The notes under the pieces were generated by a model. It saw only the letters and a program-made list of their open reading frames with translations, did no database searches and was not told the DNA's origin. Of a stretch of DNA of 64,000 nucleotides, positions 44,717 through 54,345 are shown piece after piece. Every line of letters starts with the position of its first letter. Position 1 is the stretch's first letter. The translations under genes and the position numbers were made by a program. Source of the DNA: Parabacteroides sp. (lineage in GTDB: Bacteria; Bacteroidota; Bacteroidia; Bacteroidales; Tannerellaceae); the NCBI GenBank assembly GCA_019417325.1, contig DXVO01000038.1, positions 124,001 to 188,000 on the forward strand, written 5' to 3'.

Positions 44717-46279
44717 ATGATAAAAACACTACTTACAGGAATATTATTTCTGGCAGCCACAACTGCATATTCCCAAAATGAGTTCACAATCAAGGGTAAA
44801 GTTTCCGGTCTGAAAGATAGCACTTTAATCTCACTATTCCGAAGTGACGGACAAGTAATGAGCGCCATTGCCCAAGCTACAGTGATTCAAGAATCCTTTA
44901 GTTTTAAAGGACAAACAGCCGACAACGAACCGGAAGCATTATCAATTATAGTTCAGGGAGAAGGTTTTCCCAACACCTGGCTGGAAGTATGGGTTGCACC
45001 AAATACCGTTAGCACAATAAGCGGCAATAACAAACTGCTACGGACTTGGGATGTATCCAGTAACATCAAAGAACAACAGACCTTAAATCAGTACAAAAAA
45101 GCGACGCTGGCAGAAACCAATATGGAACAAGAACTATCTATAAAAATGATGGAAAAGATTCTTCTTTTGCGTTCCGGGAATCTTCCTACAAAAGAGAATG
45201 ACAAATTAAAAAAAGAAATGGATGCACTTAGACAGAAAGGTGATTCAATACAATTTGCCATTGCAAAAAAAGAAATTGAAATTATGCAGCAGACTCCTGT
45301 CGAAACTATCTGGATAAACAAACTACGGGGCTTAAGCATGATTACGAAGTATGTGGAAAATTTCCTTTATAAAGAGGATATTCTTGCTTTATATAAAAAG
45401 CTACCCGATAGCGAAAAACAATCTGCAATCGGAAAAGAAATTACCAACAATTTATATCCTCCCCTTGCCGTAAAGGATGGCGATGAAATAGCAGATGCCG
45501 ACCTTTATGATTTGGAAGGAAATATCCATCATTTGGCAGATTATAAGGGTAAATATATCCTGCTCGATTTCTGGAGTCGTGGCTGTGGTCCCTGTATGAT
45601 GGCTTTACCGGAAATGAAAGAGATTTCCGAAACCCAAAAAGATAAAGTAACCCTTGTCAGCCTGAGTACTGATACGGAAAAAGGATGGAAAGAAATCTCT
45701 AAAACAAAAGATATGCCGTGGGCAAACCTGAATGACTTTGGAGGCATGAGCGGATTGGCAGCCAAATATAATGTAAGGGGAATACCTCACTATGTCATTA
45801 TTTCACCGGAAGGAATCATCCTGCATAGCTGGAGCGGATACAGTCCCGGATTACTCAAACGCAAACTGAACAAGTGGATGAACCAAACAAACCGCATCAT
45901 GACTGTCAAAAAAGAAGGTAACACAACAATAATCGATTTTCCTACCGCGAAATCAACGAATACAGAAACCATAGAAATTAATCGCATAGAAGTAACGGGA
46001 ACTGAAACGATTTTCCATATGAAGGCTTTTAATTCGCCCGGATACTGGGTTAGTATCAGTAAGGATACCTATCTGAAAACAGAAAACGGAACCCATTACT
46101 TGTTAAAATCAGCAGATGGTATACAACCGGATGAACGTTTCACTATGCCGGAATCCGGCGAATATCCTTTTAAACTACATTTTCCTCCTTTACCGGAAGG
46201 AACCTTAAAAGTCGATTTCATTGAAAGTGATTGCGAATCCTGCTTTAAAATACTGGAAATATCGCTGACAAAAGAATAA
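44717..46279 (+). CDS. TlpA-like exported thioredoxin-fold protein with DUF4369 domain
   Basis: This 520-residue protein has a signal peptide (MIKTLLTGILFLAATTAYS), an N-terminal DUF4369-like domain (~20-130, FTIKGKVSGLKDSTLISLF), a helical linker (~135-225) and an AhpC/TSA-thioredoxin domain with Cys290-Gly-Pro-Cys293 in WSRGCGPCMMALP. A C-terminal beta-rich extension (~395-520) is not usual for TlpA proteins and is unassigned. Such proteins reduce disulfides in the periplasm of Bacteroidetes. Monocistronic, ending at a long hairpin. Confidence 0.9.
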   Translation: MIKTLLTGILFLAATTAYSQNEFTIKGKVSGLKDSTLISLFRSDGQVMSAIAQATVIQESFSFKGQTADNEPEALSIIVQGEGFPNTWLEVWVAPNTVSTISGNNKLLRTWDVSSNIKEQQTLNQYKKATLAETNMEQELSIKMMEKILLLRSGNLPTKENDKLKKEMDALRQKGDSIQFAIAKKEIEIMQQTPVETIWINKLRGLSMITKYVENFLYKEDILALYKKLPDSEKQSAIGKEITNNLYPPLAVKDGDEIADADLYDLEGNIHHLADYKGKYILLDFWSRGCGPCMMALPEMKEISETQKDKVTLVSLSTDTEKGWKEISKTKDMPWANLNDFGGMSGLAAKYNVRGIPHYVIISPEGIILHSWSGYSPGLLKRKLNKWMNQTNRIMTVKKEGNTTIIDFPTAKSTNTETIEINRIEVTGTETIFHMKAFNSPGYWVSISKDTYLKTENGTHYLLKSADGIQPDERFTMPESGEYPFKLHFPPLPEGTLKVDFIESDCESCFKILEISLTKE

Positions 46280-46282
46280 AAA

Positions 46283-46324
46283 AATCCGGTCCAGATAGGG
46301 AATCAACCCTATTCGGACCGGATT
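46283..46324. terminator. Terminator between convergent genes
   Basis: AATCCGGTCC (46283-46292) pairs with GGACCGGATT (46315-46324) and an inner stem ATAGGG/CCCTAT extends it. It separates the TlpA-like gene from ridA. Confidence 0.8.
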
Positions 46325-46348
46325 ATCAAAAGGCATATAGCTAAAAAA

Positions 46349-46729
46349 TTATGCTTTCACTGCAATTACTTCCACTTCTACCAAACCGTTTTTCGGTAAT
46401 GTCTTCACAGCTACGGCAGAGCGAGCCGGGAATGTACCTTCAAACTGGGAAGCGTATACTTCGTTCATAGCTGCAAAATCACCCATATCAGCAAGAAACA
46501 CAGTTGTTTTTACTACATTATCGATACTGTATCCGGCTTCTGCCAGAATAGCATGAACATTTTTAAAAGCTTGTGCTGTTTGTTCTTTCACTCCACCTTC
46601 TACGAAATTGCCTGTAGCAGGGTCAATACCTAACTGGCCGGAAGCAAAAAGCATATTACCTGCCTGGATAGCCTGACTATAAGGACCAATGGCAGCAGGT
46701 GCGTTTTTTGTTGCGATAACTTTCTTCAT
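46349..46729 (-). CDS. ridA: RidA family enamine/imine deaminase
   Basis: This 126-residue protein is the right size for RidA and has its motifs: APAAIGPYSQAIQAG at the start, ASGQLGIDPATG, and the catalytic arginine in FPARSAVAV (residue ~105). It hydrolyses reactive 2-aminoacrylate and similar imines formed by PLP enzymes. It lies 24 bases downstream of rlmB and is probably co-transcribed. Confidence 0.95.
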   Translation of the reverse strand: MKKVIATKNAPAAIGPYSQAIQAGNMLFASGQLGIDPATGNFVEGGVKEQTAQAFKNVHAILAEAGYSIDNVVKTTVFLADMGDFAAMNEVYASQFEGTFPARSAVAVKTLPKNGLVEVEVIAVKA

Positions 46730-46753
46730 TGTCTCTCTTTTATTTATATAATG

Positions 46754-47503
46754 TTATGACTGTTGTTCATTCATTCGTTGGCGTACCACTTCATAAATTA
46801 AAATAGAAGATGCAACCGAAACATTCAAAGAGCCGATTGTCCCGAACTGAGGTATTTTTACCATACTGTCGCAAATACGCAAATTATCCATTGAAACCCC
46901 GGTATCCTCCGCTCCCATAACTATGGCAACGGGACCGTCATATTTTATTGAAGTATAGTTTTCATAGGCCTTTTCACTCGCGGCATATACCTTTACACCG
47001 CTCTCCTGCAAGAAACGGATAGCCTGCGTAATACTTTTTTCCTTACAAACAGGCAATACATGCAGAGCACCTGCCGATGTCTTAATCGCATCTGCATTCA
47101 CCGTTACACTACCTTTGACAGGAATTACGATAGCATCTACTCCGGCACATTCGCAAGTACGGGCTATTGCCCCAAAATTACGTACATCGGTAACACCGTC
47201 CAATAAAACAATAAACGGGTTCTTTCCCTGTTCGTAAAGAAACGGGATAATATCTTCAAGCTTCTGATAGGTAACAGCCGGAATGAAAGCAATTACACCC
47301 TGGTGATTCTTACGTGTCAGACGATCCAGACGTTCAGCAGGTACACGCTGAACAGGTATTTCCTTTCCTTTCAGTACTTCAAAAAGTTCCCGGGAAAGCT
47401 CACCCTGCAAGTCACGCTTCACCAATATTTTATCTATTTCCTTATCAGCCTGGACTGCTTCTATCACGGCACGTATGCCGAATACCATTTCATTTTCCTT
47501 CAT
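46754..47503 (-). CDS. rlmB: 23S rRNA (guanosine-2'-O-)-methyltransferase RlmB
   Basis: The 249-residue product (MKENEMVFGIRAVIEAVQA) has the SpoU substrate-binding N-domain and the knotted methyltransferase core: DGVTDVRNFGAIART, IVMGAEDTGVS and the closing NVSVASSILIYE motif. It methylates G2251-type ribose in 23S rRNA. The frame stays open to 47653, overlapping the symporter gene, but a -7 box at 47530-47537 and the conserved N-terminus place the start at 47503. Confidence 0.92.
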   Translation of the reverse strand: MKENEMVFGIRAVIEAVQADKEIDKILVKRDLQGELSRELFEVLKGKEIPVQRVPAERLDRLTRKNHQGVIAFIPAVTYQKLEDIIPFLYEQGKNPFIVLLDGVTDVRNFGAIARTCECAGVDAIVIPVKGSVTVNADAIKTSAGALHVLPVCKEKSITQAIRFLQESGVKVYAASEKAYENYTSIKYDGPVAIVMGAEDTGVSMDNLRICDSMVKIPQFGTIGSLNVSVASSILIYEVVRQRMNEQQS

Positions 47504-47529
47504 GTAATTACTTCCGTTTATTTGAAGTG

Positions 47530-47537
47530 CAAATATA
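47530..47537 (-). promoter_or_regulatory. -7 box for rlmB
   Basis: The minus strand reads TATATTTG, 26 bases before the rlmB ATG. No clear -33 element. Confidence 0.45.
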
Positions 47538-47579
47538 CGAATATTATCGTTCCGGTTCGAATCGCGGCATAGCCTTTTA

Positions 47580-48938
47580 TTATTTAGATGCAACGGCCTT
47601 TTTATTCCACCAACCCATTTTACGGGCAAACAACAAAATAAGCAGAGAAACACCTACACAGGCAAGTGAAAGCCAAACACCAAAACCATTCACAAAAAGA
47701 ATAGGGACAAAAGTTATAAGAAGTATTTCAACTGGGGCAATAGGCAGATAAGCCAACGCATAATCATCCATCGCTTTACTTGCCAGTTTAGGATCTACGA
47801 TACGCAAAAGGGCTATACCCATTGCCATTGTACCAGTCCACCATCCCCAAGCAAAAATAGTCCGCTCGAACCAATAGGTTTTAGCAAGCCGTCTACCCAA
47901 ATAAAAAGTAATGCTCCAAACAATTATAACCCCACCGACAATGAGAACAATAAGAGGTACTGCATATTTCACAACAATTCCTAACTTAATGGAAGCAACG
48001 CCGAATGCTACCAGCAAATCCGTAAACGAACTGCTCAAACGCTGGGTTGTAATAGGGCAAATATAAGTCGAGACGCGTGTAAGGTCAAACACCTGTTTCA
48101 AAAGCAATCCGATCACAAATGCACAACTGAACACCGGCAATTCCAACATCGGATAATGGATTTTCACCCATTGGCTGGCTGCATACCCCAAAAGGGCAAT
48201 TACAAAGACTAACGCGCTGTGAAAAGTCAGACTATCTATCGAAATAGAGGAGGTTGTTGCTGTACCGATAGATTCACGCTTACTTTCGGGCAACAGACCA
48301 CTTCTCAACTCATCCGGCAAGTCGTCAAAATCAGATATAAAAGAAGTCTGTTTATGACGCGCCGCCCACTTAATCATTATCAATCCACCGATAATAGCAC
48401 ATATGATTCCAACAGTTGCTGTTGTCATTGCCAAACTAAACGCATCCTCCCAGCCTAATCCGTCAAACGCAGCCCCAATAGCTGCGGCAGTACCATGCCC
48501 TCCATAAAATCCGGTAGAAAGCATTATTCCGAAAGCATCATTTAAATCAGGCCATATTTGCTTAATAACAAAAAGTCCGAATAGACCAGCCAGTCCCCAT
48601 TGCATCAACATCCCGACCTGGGCATATGCCCACATGGGACCAACTCTTCCTGAAATCAGTCTCATTGACATTTTGGGAGACGAAAGAGGTAGAGATCCAA
48701 ACACAAGAGCTATCAATACAGCGGCATACGTTCCAATGTTATCAGAAAAAGGAATCCACCCCAATCCATTCGGGCCGAAGGTTAATCCAAGTAATCCGGC
48801 TAACAGACTAGGCGGAATAAAAAGTTTCTGAACCTGCTTTACATACACACGTATGACTTTGCCTATCAGCAAAAGAATAGAAATAAAACCAATATCGGTA
48901 AAAAGAGTCCAAGGGGTAAAGTGTTGAATGTCGATCAT
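47580..48938 (-). CDS. gltS: GltS-type sodium/glutamate symporter
   Basis: The 452-residue product (MIDIQHFTPWTLFTDIGF) has ~10-12 membrane helices and the GltS pattern: IPPSLLAGLLGLTFGP near the start and FYGGHGTAAAIGAAF at the first re-entrant loop, with a second repeat in the C-terminal half. It imports glutamate with sodium; some Bacteroidetes members may carry other acids. A -7 box at 48972-48979 excludes the longer frame from 48974. Confidence 0.82.
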   Translation of the reverse strand: MIDIQHFTPWTLFTDIGFISILLLIGKVIRVYVKQVQKLFIPPSLLAGLLGLTFGPNGLGWIPFSDNIGTYAAVLIALVFGSLPLSSPKMSMRLISGRVGPMWAYAQVGMLMQWGLAGLFGLFVIKQIWPDLNDAFGIMLSTGFYGGHGTAAAIGAAFDGLGWEDAFSLAMTTATVGIICAIIGGLIMIKWAARHKQTSFISDFDDLPDELRSGLLPESKRESIGTATTSSISIDSLTFHSALVFVIALLGYAASQWVKIHYPMLELPVFSCAFVIGLLLKQVFDLTRVSTYICPITTQRLSSSFTDLLVAFGVASIKLGIVVKYAVPLIVLIVGGVIIVWSITFYLGRRLAKTYWFERTIFAWGWWTGTMAMGIALLRIVDPKLASKAMDDYALAYLPIAPVEILLITFVPILFVNGFGVWLSLACVGVSLLILLFARKMGWWNKKAVASK

Positions 48939-48971
48939 AAGGTAACTTTTAAAAAAAATTTCGTGATTTTC

Positions 48972-48979
48972 CAAATTTA
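48972..48979 (-). promoter_or_regulatory. -7 box for the GltS-type gene
   Basis: The minus strand reads TAAATTTG, 33 bases before the ATG at 48938. It overlaps the upstream in-frame start at 48974, which is therefore rejected. Confidence 0.45.
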
Positions 48980-49018
48980 CGAAATCGACTCGATAATCAC
49001 AGGATATTTAAAATTCTT

Positions 49019-49444
49019 TTATGATTTTCTTTCCTCTTTAAATCCATGCAACAAAAACATAGTTCCTGTAATAATCAGAGCAGACGACAGTCCTGTATAA
49101 AAAACGGAAATAAAAGAATTAGGCAACAAATGAAAATAACGCACTACAATTCCAAAGGTTATCATACATACCATTATAACCCACCCTTTTACATCAAAGA
49201 AAGAAAAAGGACAATTTTTCTCCCCTTTTCGCGAAATCCTTTCTCTATGTTTATGAAATAACCGGCGAAATACAAAATGGAAAAACAGCATAAAAATAAT
49301 AATAGCTTCCCCTATCTTGAAAAGCCAATAGTTTTCATCTGTCATCCAGGTAAGGACGCCTATACGCAAAATATTTGCACCGGCTATCACCCACACACAG
49401 CCTGCTATCAATAATAATGTACGTCTGCTTACTCTGAAACTCAT
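49019..49444 (-). CDS. Small integral membrane protein, unknown function
   Basis: This 141-residue protein has four hydrophobic segments (LLLIAGCVWVIAGANILRIG, WLFKIGEAIIIFMLFFHFVF, GWVIMVCMITFGIVV and FISVFYTGLSSALIITGTMF) joined by basic loops. I do not recognise the family. It lies 44 bases upstream of the GltS-type gene's -33 region, so it may be part of the same transcript. A -7 box TAGATTTG lies at 49466-49473. Confidence 0.7.
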   Translation of the reverse strand: MSFRVSRRTLLLIAGCVWVIAGANILRIGVLTWMTDENYWLFKIGEAIIIFMLFFHFVFRRLFHKHRERISRKGEKNCPFSFFDVKGWVIMVCMITFGIVVRYFHLLPNSFISVFYTGLSSALIITGTMFLLHGFKEERKS

Positions 49445-49549
49445 TTTTTCATATGAATTGATTTACAAATCTAATACAAAAAAACGAAAATCCGTATTTT
49501 GTATACAACCATCCGTAAAATGTTTAGCCATAATCAACTCCTTCCTTCC

Positions 49550-49557
49550 TACTTTTG
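49550..49557 (+). promoter_or_regulatory. -7 box for the aldo/keto reductase gene
   Basis: TACTTTTG matches TAnnTTTG and lies 28 bases before the ATG at 49586. It excludes the open frame upstream of that ATG. Confidence 0.45.
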
Positions 49558-49585
49558 TTTTAATAAAATCATAAATAAAGAGAAT

Positions 49586-50437
49586 ATGGAAACAATAAAA
49601 TTAAACAATGGCATTGAAATACCCGTTTTAGGTTTTGGAGTATATCAAATTACTGATGCTACAGTATGCGAACAGAGCGTTTATGATGCAATAGAAACAG
49701 GATACCGTTTGATTGATACAGCAGCAGCCTATGTTAATGAAGAAGCTGTAGGTAGGGCTATCAAACGAAGTAGTGTTGCTCGTGAAGCTCTTTTTATAAC
49801 AACTAAATTATGGATTCAAGACACTGGTTATGAACGTACAAAGCAAGCTTTTCAAAAATCTTTGGAACGTTTGGGGCTCGAATATCTCGACCTTTATTTA
49901 ATTCACCAGCCTTATGGAGATGTATATGGTTCCTGGCGCGCCATGGAGGAACTATATGAAGAAGGCAAAATCAGAGCTATCGGCATCAGTAATTTCCAAC
50001 CTGACCGGGTAATGGACTTTATCTGTAACCAAAAGATTATTCCGGCAATCAATCAAATCGAACTTCATCCCTTCTGTCAACAAATAAAGACACAACAATT
50101 CTTGACGGAACAGGGTATCCGGACAGAATCATGGGCTCCTTTTGCCGAAGGACGAAATAATCTGTTTGAAAATACAATATTGGTAGCACTGGCAGAAAAA
50201 TATAAAAAGTCCGTTGCTCAAATAGTGTTACGCTGGATGATACAACGAAATATCGTAGTTATTCCCAAATCTATCCACAAAGAGCGTATCATTGAAAATT
50301 TTAATGTATTTGATTTTACTCTTTCAACCGAAGATATGGCACTGATTTCAACATTAGATAAACAAGAAAGTGCCTTTTTGGACCATCGCGATCCAGAAAC
50401 CGTAAAATGGTTGAATGAAGTTAAATACAACATTTAA
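49586..50437 (+). CDS. Aldo/keto reductase
   Basis: The 283-residue product (METIKLNNGIEIPVLGFG) is an AKR TIM barrel with the full catalytic tetrad Asp44, Tyr49, Lys74 and His107, and the AKR C-terminal signature VVIPKSIHKERIIENFNVFDF for NADPH binding. It resembles the 2,5-diketo-gluconate reductase group (YLIHQPYGDVYGSW). It reduces aldehydes or ketones of unknown identity in the cytoplasm. Monocistronic. Confidence 0.92.
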   Translation: METIKLNNGIEIPVLGFGVYQITDATVCEQSVYDAIETGYRLIDTAAAYVNEEAVGRAIKRSSVAREALFITTKLWIQDTGYERTKQAFQKSLERLGLEYLDLYLIHQPYGDVYGSWRAMEELYEEGKIRAIGISNFQPDRVMDFICNQKIIPAINQIELHPFCQQIKTQQFLTEQGIRTESWAPFAEGRNNLFENTILVALAEKYKKSVAQIVLRWMIQRNIVVIPKSIHKERIIENFNVFDFTLSTEDMALISTLDKQESAFLDHRDPETVKWLNEVKYNI

Positions 50438-50509
50438 CACAGAATCGTATGACAGCAAGACTACAAGTAGAATTACAAAAACATATCGAGCTTTAGGTCT
50501 GAACTTTTA

Positions 50510-51361
50510 TCAAGAATCTTTTAAGATCCGGGATTTACTACGGGTACGGTCGTTTTTATTTGACCGTACTCGTTCTTTATCTGATTGTTTCTCTTTATCC
50601 TTGTCATTTTTCTTCACCTCATTCCTTTGCCGGTTTCTATCCGGACGAGTTTGGGATGGATGGTTGTTTTCCGGACGATTTGAATGCTCTGGACGTTCTG
50701 GACGAACCGGCTGCTCAGGACGACCTGGACGATTCGGACGCGCAGGTTGTGAAGGACGCGTAGGACGGTCAGGTCTGAAATGTTCATTATCATGATTGGG
50801 CCGTGGAGGTGTCTGAGGGCGGTAATGTCCGTCATTATGTCCCGGACGATCATATTTACCCCGGTACCAGTGGTTCTCATCAAAACGATTGGACCAACGG
50901 CTACCTGCATACTCCCAGTCACTATGCCAATAATGGTCTTCATAACGGAAACAAATATCACTTGGACGATAATGTGAATAAGCAGGATTATTAAACCAAC
51001 CCTGATAATCATGAATACGTGTGGGAGCTTCACGAACAAGACGTACATATAAACGGAACTGTGAAGGAGAAAGGACCCGTTGCAACCGGCGGTCACGTTC
51101 CATTCTCAAATTGAAGATAGCTCTTGCACTCTGGTCCCAATAACGATAATGTTTGCGTGCTTCTTTTTCTATTTTCTGTCCGTATTTATGGATAATACGA
51201 TGGTAATCGGCAGCTTGTCTGTTATTCATCCGGATAGCCTGTTCCATCCAAAGGCAGTTCTGACAATGGGGTTCATTCCAACCAAAACTAATCCAGAATT
51301 GTGCATGTCCCTGCATACTGAATAACAGAACCAATATGAATATAAAACTTACTTTTTTCAT
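50510..51361 (-). CDS. Secreted protein with Spy-like helical region and Arg/Pro-rich tail
   Basis: This 283-residue protein has a signal peptide (MKKVSFIFILVLLFSMQGHA), a CQNC pair (Cys33, Cys36), and a helical segment (~45-110) with RVLSPSQFRLYVRLV, which recalls the LTxxQ motif of Spy/CpxP-type periplasmic chaperones. Residues ~115-180 are rich in Trp, Tyr and His. The last ~100 residues are disordered, rich in Arg, Pro, Asn and Asp with imperfect RPxRP repeats, then Lys/Arg. I do not recognise a family. The tail could bind nucleic acid, polyphosphate or cell-wall polymer. It is 66 bases downstream of recN. Confidence 0.65.
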   Translation of the reverse strand: MKKVSFIFILVLLFSMQGHAQFWISFGWNEPHCQNCLWMEQAIRMNNRQAADYHRIIHKYGQKIEKEARKHYRYWDQSARAIFNLRMERDRRLQRVLSPSQFRLYVRLVREAPTRIHDYQGWFNNPAYSHYRPSDICFRYEDHYWHSDWEYAGSRWSNRFDENHWYRGKYDRPGHNDGHYRPQTPPRPNHDNEHFRPDRPTRPSQPARPNRPGRPEQPVRPERPEHSNRPENNHPSQTRPDRNRQRNEVKKNDKDKEKQSDKERVRSNKNDRTRSKSRILKDS

Positions 51362-51427
51362 CTCGTTTCAACTTTAAGTGAGTAATCAAACGTTGTTGAT
51401 ATTATGACCCGATAATAAACAGAAGGT

Positions 51428-53092
51428 TTAATTTTTAGCGCGCAGCAAATCTTTGGCATTTGCGATAGAAGCATTGGTGAGTGAAGCGCCGCTCAACATA
51501 CGCGCTACCTCATTCACCCGTTCATCTTTGGCAAGTTTCTTAATGCGGGTGATTGTACGGTCGGTCGTATCTTCCTTATAAACAAAGAAATGTTCTTTTC
51601 CCTTTGCTGCAATCTGGGGTAGATGGGTAATCGTAATAACCTGCATCTTCGTTCCCAACTCCTGCATAATATCTCCCATCTTATCGGCTATATCCCCTGA
51701 AACTCCTGTATCCACTTCATCAAAGATAATGGCAGGCAGAGCAGTAAAGCCGGCAATCATAGCTTTTATACACAACATCAACCGCGATATTTCTCCTCCC
51801 GAAGCGGTTTGTGCAACCGGTTGCAATTCGCCGCTTTTGTTGGCAGAGAACATAAAACGTATTTCATCCATCCCGTCATTTTCAGGTTCGGGACGTGATA
51901 CGAAATCCACTGTAAAACGTGTATTCGGCATACCTAATGGCATTACCCTCTCTACCAGTTGTTCTGCAATAGCTTTAGCGGCAATTCGCCGTTGCTGGCT
52001 CAGCACGGATGCTTGTTGGATAAGTTCCCGATAGGAAATTTCAAGTTGTTCCTTAACCAAACGAATTTGCTCGTCAAAAGAATCTATTTCATGAAGTTGG
52101 GCTATATACTGTTTCTGTATGCTTATCAATTCTTCAACGGTAGACACCCGGTGTTTCTGTTCCAGGGAATAGAGCATATTTAAACGTTCATTCACCCAAT
52201 CCATACGCTCCGGATTAAATTCTATATCTTCTTTCAACACATCCGTCTCTGAAGAAAGATCGCTTAAATCAATATAGGCAGAACGAAGTCGTTCGGCTAT
52301 TTCTTTTGCTTTCGGGAAATAGCGTTCCAAATTGTCGGCAGCAGAAAGGGCATCCTTTATCAATTGTACGGCACCTTGTTCTTCCCCGTCCAACAAGTGA
52401 GTGATTTTATATAAAGTACCTTTTATCTCTTCCGCATGCGAAAGAGTCTCAAGTTCTTGTTCCAGTTCCTCCTGTTCACCGGGAACCAGACCAGCTTCAT
52501 CCAGTTGTTCCAGTTGAAAGCGCACATAATCTTCTTCCTGCTTAGTCCGGGCAGCTTTTTCTTCCAACTCCCTCAATTCCCTTTTCAAAGATTGATAATG
52601 GGCATATTCCTTACGATAAAGAATAAGCAGAATTTCATTCTCTGCCATTACATCTATCACTTTCAATTGAAAACGGTTGTCACCCAGAAGGAGATTCTGG
52701 TGCTGGGAATGAATATCTATCAAACGGCTGCCTAATTCCTTCATGACAGTAAGCGATACTGGAGAATCATTTACAAAAGCACGGGATTTACCGGAGGCAT
52801 AAAGCTCACGGCGCAAAATACAGATTTCCACATCATATTCGAGGTCATTTGCCAGGAAAAATTCTTCCAGCCGGTATTTTGAAATATCAAATACAGCCTC
52901 AATCACACATTTGTCCGAACCTTTTTTAATACTTTTCCCGTCGGCACGCTGTCCGAGCACTAACGAAAGAGCTCCCAAAATGATAGACTTTCCGGCACCC
53001 GTTTCTCCGGTTATCACCGAAAAACCTTTGTCGAACCGGATATCCAAACTGTCTATAAGGACAAAATTTTGTATAAATAAAGATTTCAGCAT
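51428..53092 (-). CDS. recN: DNA repair protein RecN
   Basis: This 554-residue SMC-like ATPase has the N-terminal Walker A loop in VITGETGAGKSIILGAL (residues ~29-46), a long coiled-coil middle (~150-370), the ABC signature TASGGEISRLMLCIKA near 435 and Walker B PAIIFDEVDTGVSGDIA near 455. It acts at double-strand breaks. It is the last or second last gene of a likely dnaN-exonuclease-coaBC-recN unit (35 bases after coaBC). Confidence 0.95.
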   Translation of the reverse strand: MLKSLFIQNFVLIDSLDIRFDKGFSVITGETGAGKSIILGALSLVLGQRADGKSIKKGSDKCVIEAVFDISKYRLEEFFLANDLEYDVEICILRRELYASGKSRAFVNDSPVSLTVMKELGSRLIDIHSQHQNLLLGDNRFQLKVIDVMAENEILLILYRKEYAHYQSLKRELRELEEKAARTKQEEDYVRFQLEQLDEAGLVPGEQEELEQELETLSHAEEIKGTLYKITHLLDGEEQGAVQLIKDALSAADNLERYFPKAKEIAERLRSAYIDLSDLSSETDVLKEDIEFNPERMDWVNERLNMLYSLEQKHRVSTVEELISIQKQYIAQLHEIDSFDEQIRLVKEQLEISYRELIQQASVLSQQRRIAAKAIAEQLVERVMPLGMPNTRFTVDFVSRPEPENDGMDEIRFMFSANKSGELQPVAQTASGGEISRLMLCIKAMIAGFTALPAIIFDEVDTGVSGDIADKMGDIMQELGTKMQVITITHLPQIAAKGKEHFFVYKEDTTDRTITRIKKLAKDERVNEVARMLSGASLTNASIANAKDLLRAKN

Positions 53093-53127
53093 AGTTGTCA
53101 GATTACGGATTCTCTACCAGATATTTC

Positions 53128-54330
53128 TTATTTCAGAAAAGATGCCAATTTATTCACTATATCTGTAGCTACTTCCTGTTTACTTTTCAGCGGATAGGCT
53201 GTTACTTCTCCTTTACTGTCTATAATAGTAATCTTATTGGTATCCGTGCGGAATCCTGCGCCGGCATCCCTTAGTGAATTCATTACGATAAAATCCAGAT
53301 TCTTCCGTTTCAGTTTGCCTTCCGCATACTGGGTTTCGTTCTCTGTCTCCAAAGCGAAACCAACCAAAACCTGGCCTTCCCGTTTAATACTGCCCAAGGA
53401 AGCCGCAATATCTTTATTCGGAACCAAATGAAGCATCATTTCCCCTTTCGATTCCCGTTTGATTTTTTCCGTAGCTTGCATTTCCGGACGATAATCGGCT
53501 ACCGCAGCACATAATATACCGGCGTCTGCATCTGGAAAGGCAGCAACCGCAGCCTGATACATTTCTTCAGCGGACTCTACATCTATCCTATGAATATTCG
53601 GGTGAACGGTTTTCAAAGATACCGGTCCGGCTATCAGTGTAACGTCCGCACCTTGTCCCGCACAAGCCTCAGCCAAAGCAAACCCCATTTTACCGGAAGA
53701 ATAATTCCCGATAAAACGGACAGGATCTATCTTCTCATAAGTCGGCCCCGCTGTTATAACGATCTTTTTTTTTTGAAGTTGAGTTTGGGAAGCAAAAAAG
53801 TCTTCAAGGACTTCTATTATTTTATCCGGTTCTTCCATTCGCCCCTTTCCTACCAAATGGCTGGCCAACTCCCCTTCTCCCGGTTCAATTATATGATTGC
53901 CGAATGAACGGAGACGATCCAGATTCTGCTGGGTAGTAGGATGAGCAAACATATCCAAATCCATAGCCGGAGCAATGAAGACAGGAGCTTTACATGACAA
54001 ATAAGTTGTCACCAGCATATTATCGGCAATCCCATTAGCCATCTTACCAATAGTGGCAGCCGTAGCAGGTGCTATCAACATGGCATCTGCCCAAAGGCCA
54101 AGGTCCACATGGCTGTGCCACGAACCGTCGCGATTAGAGAAAAATTCACTTATCACCGGATTACTACTTAAAGCAGAAAGAGTAATAGGTGTAATAAATT
54201 CTTTTCCGGCAGGGGTTATTACTACCTGTACTTCAGCTCCTTTCTTCACAAGGCCACGAATGATATAAGCAGCTTTATAAGCCGCAATACTACCGGTTAT
54301 TCCTAAAATAATATGTTTGTTTTTCAACAT
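53128..54330 (-). CDS. coaBC: Phosphopantothenoylcysteine decarboxylase / phosphopantothenate-cysteine ligase
   Basis: This 400-residue fusion has the flavin-binding CoaC domain first (GITGSIAAYKAAYIIRGLVK; catalytic His in SWHSHVDLGLWADAML; PAMDLDMFAHPTT) and the CoaB ligase domain from ~190 (ITAGPTYEKIDPVRFIGNYS, then later KNLDFIVMN). The two steps turn phosphopantothenate and cysteine into phosphopantetheine for coenzyme A. It lies 15 bases after the exonuclease gene. Confidence 0.95.
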   Translation of the reverse strand: MLKNKHIILGITGSIAAYKAAYIIRGLVKKGAEVQVVITPAGKEFITPITLSALSSNPVISEFFSNRDGSWHSHVDLGLWADAMLIAPATAATIGKMANGIADNMLVTTYLSCKAPVFIAPAMDLDMFAHPTTQQNLDRLRSFGNHIIEPGEGELASHLVGKGRMEEPDKIIEVLEDFFASQTQLQKKKIVITAGPTYEKIDPVRFIGNYSSGKMGFALAEACAGQGADVTLIAGPVSLKTVHPNIHRIDVESAEEMYQAAVAAFPDADAGILCAAVADYRPEMQATEKIKRESKGEMMLHLVPNKDIAASLGSIKREGQVLVGFALETENETQYAEGKLKRKNLDFIVMNSLRDAGAGFRTDTNKITIIDSKGEVTAYPLKSKQEVATDIVNKLASFLK

Positions 54331-54345
54331 AAATTACGAATGCTT

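Noticed and set aside
50415..50795. Plus-strand frames opposite the Arg/Pro-rich tail
   Set aside because: Their Gly/Arg/Ser-rich and Val/Ile-rich repeats are by-products of the repetitive sense codons.
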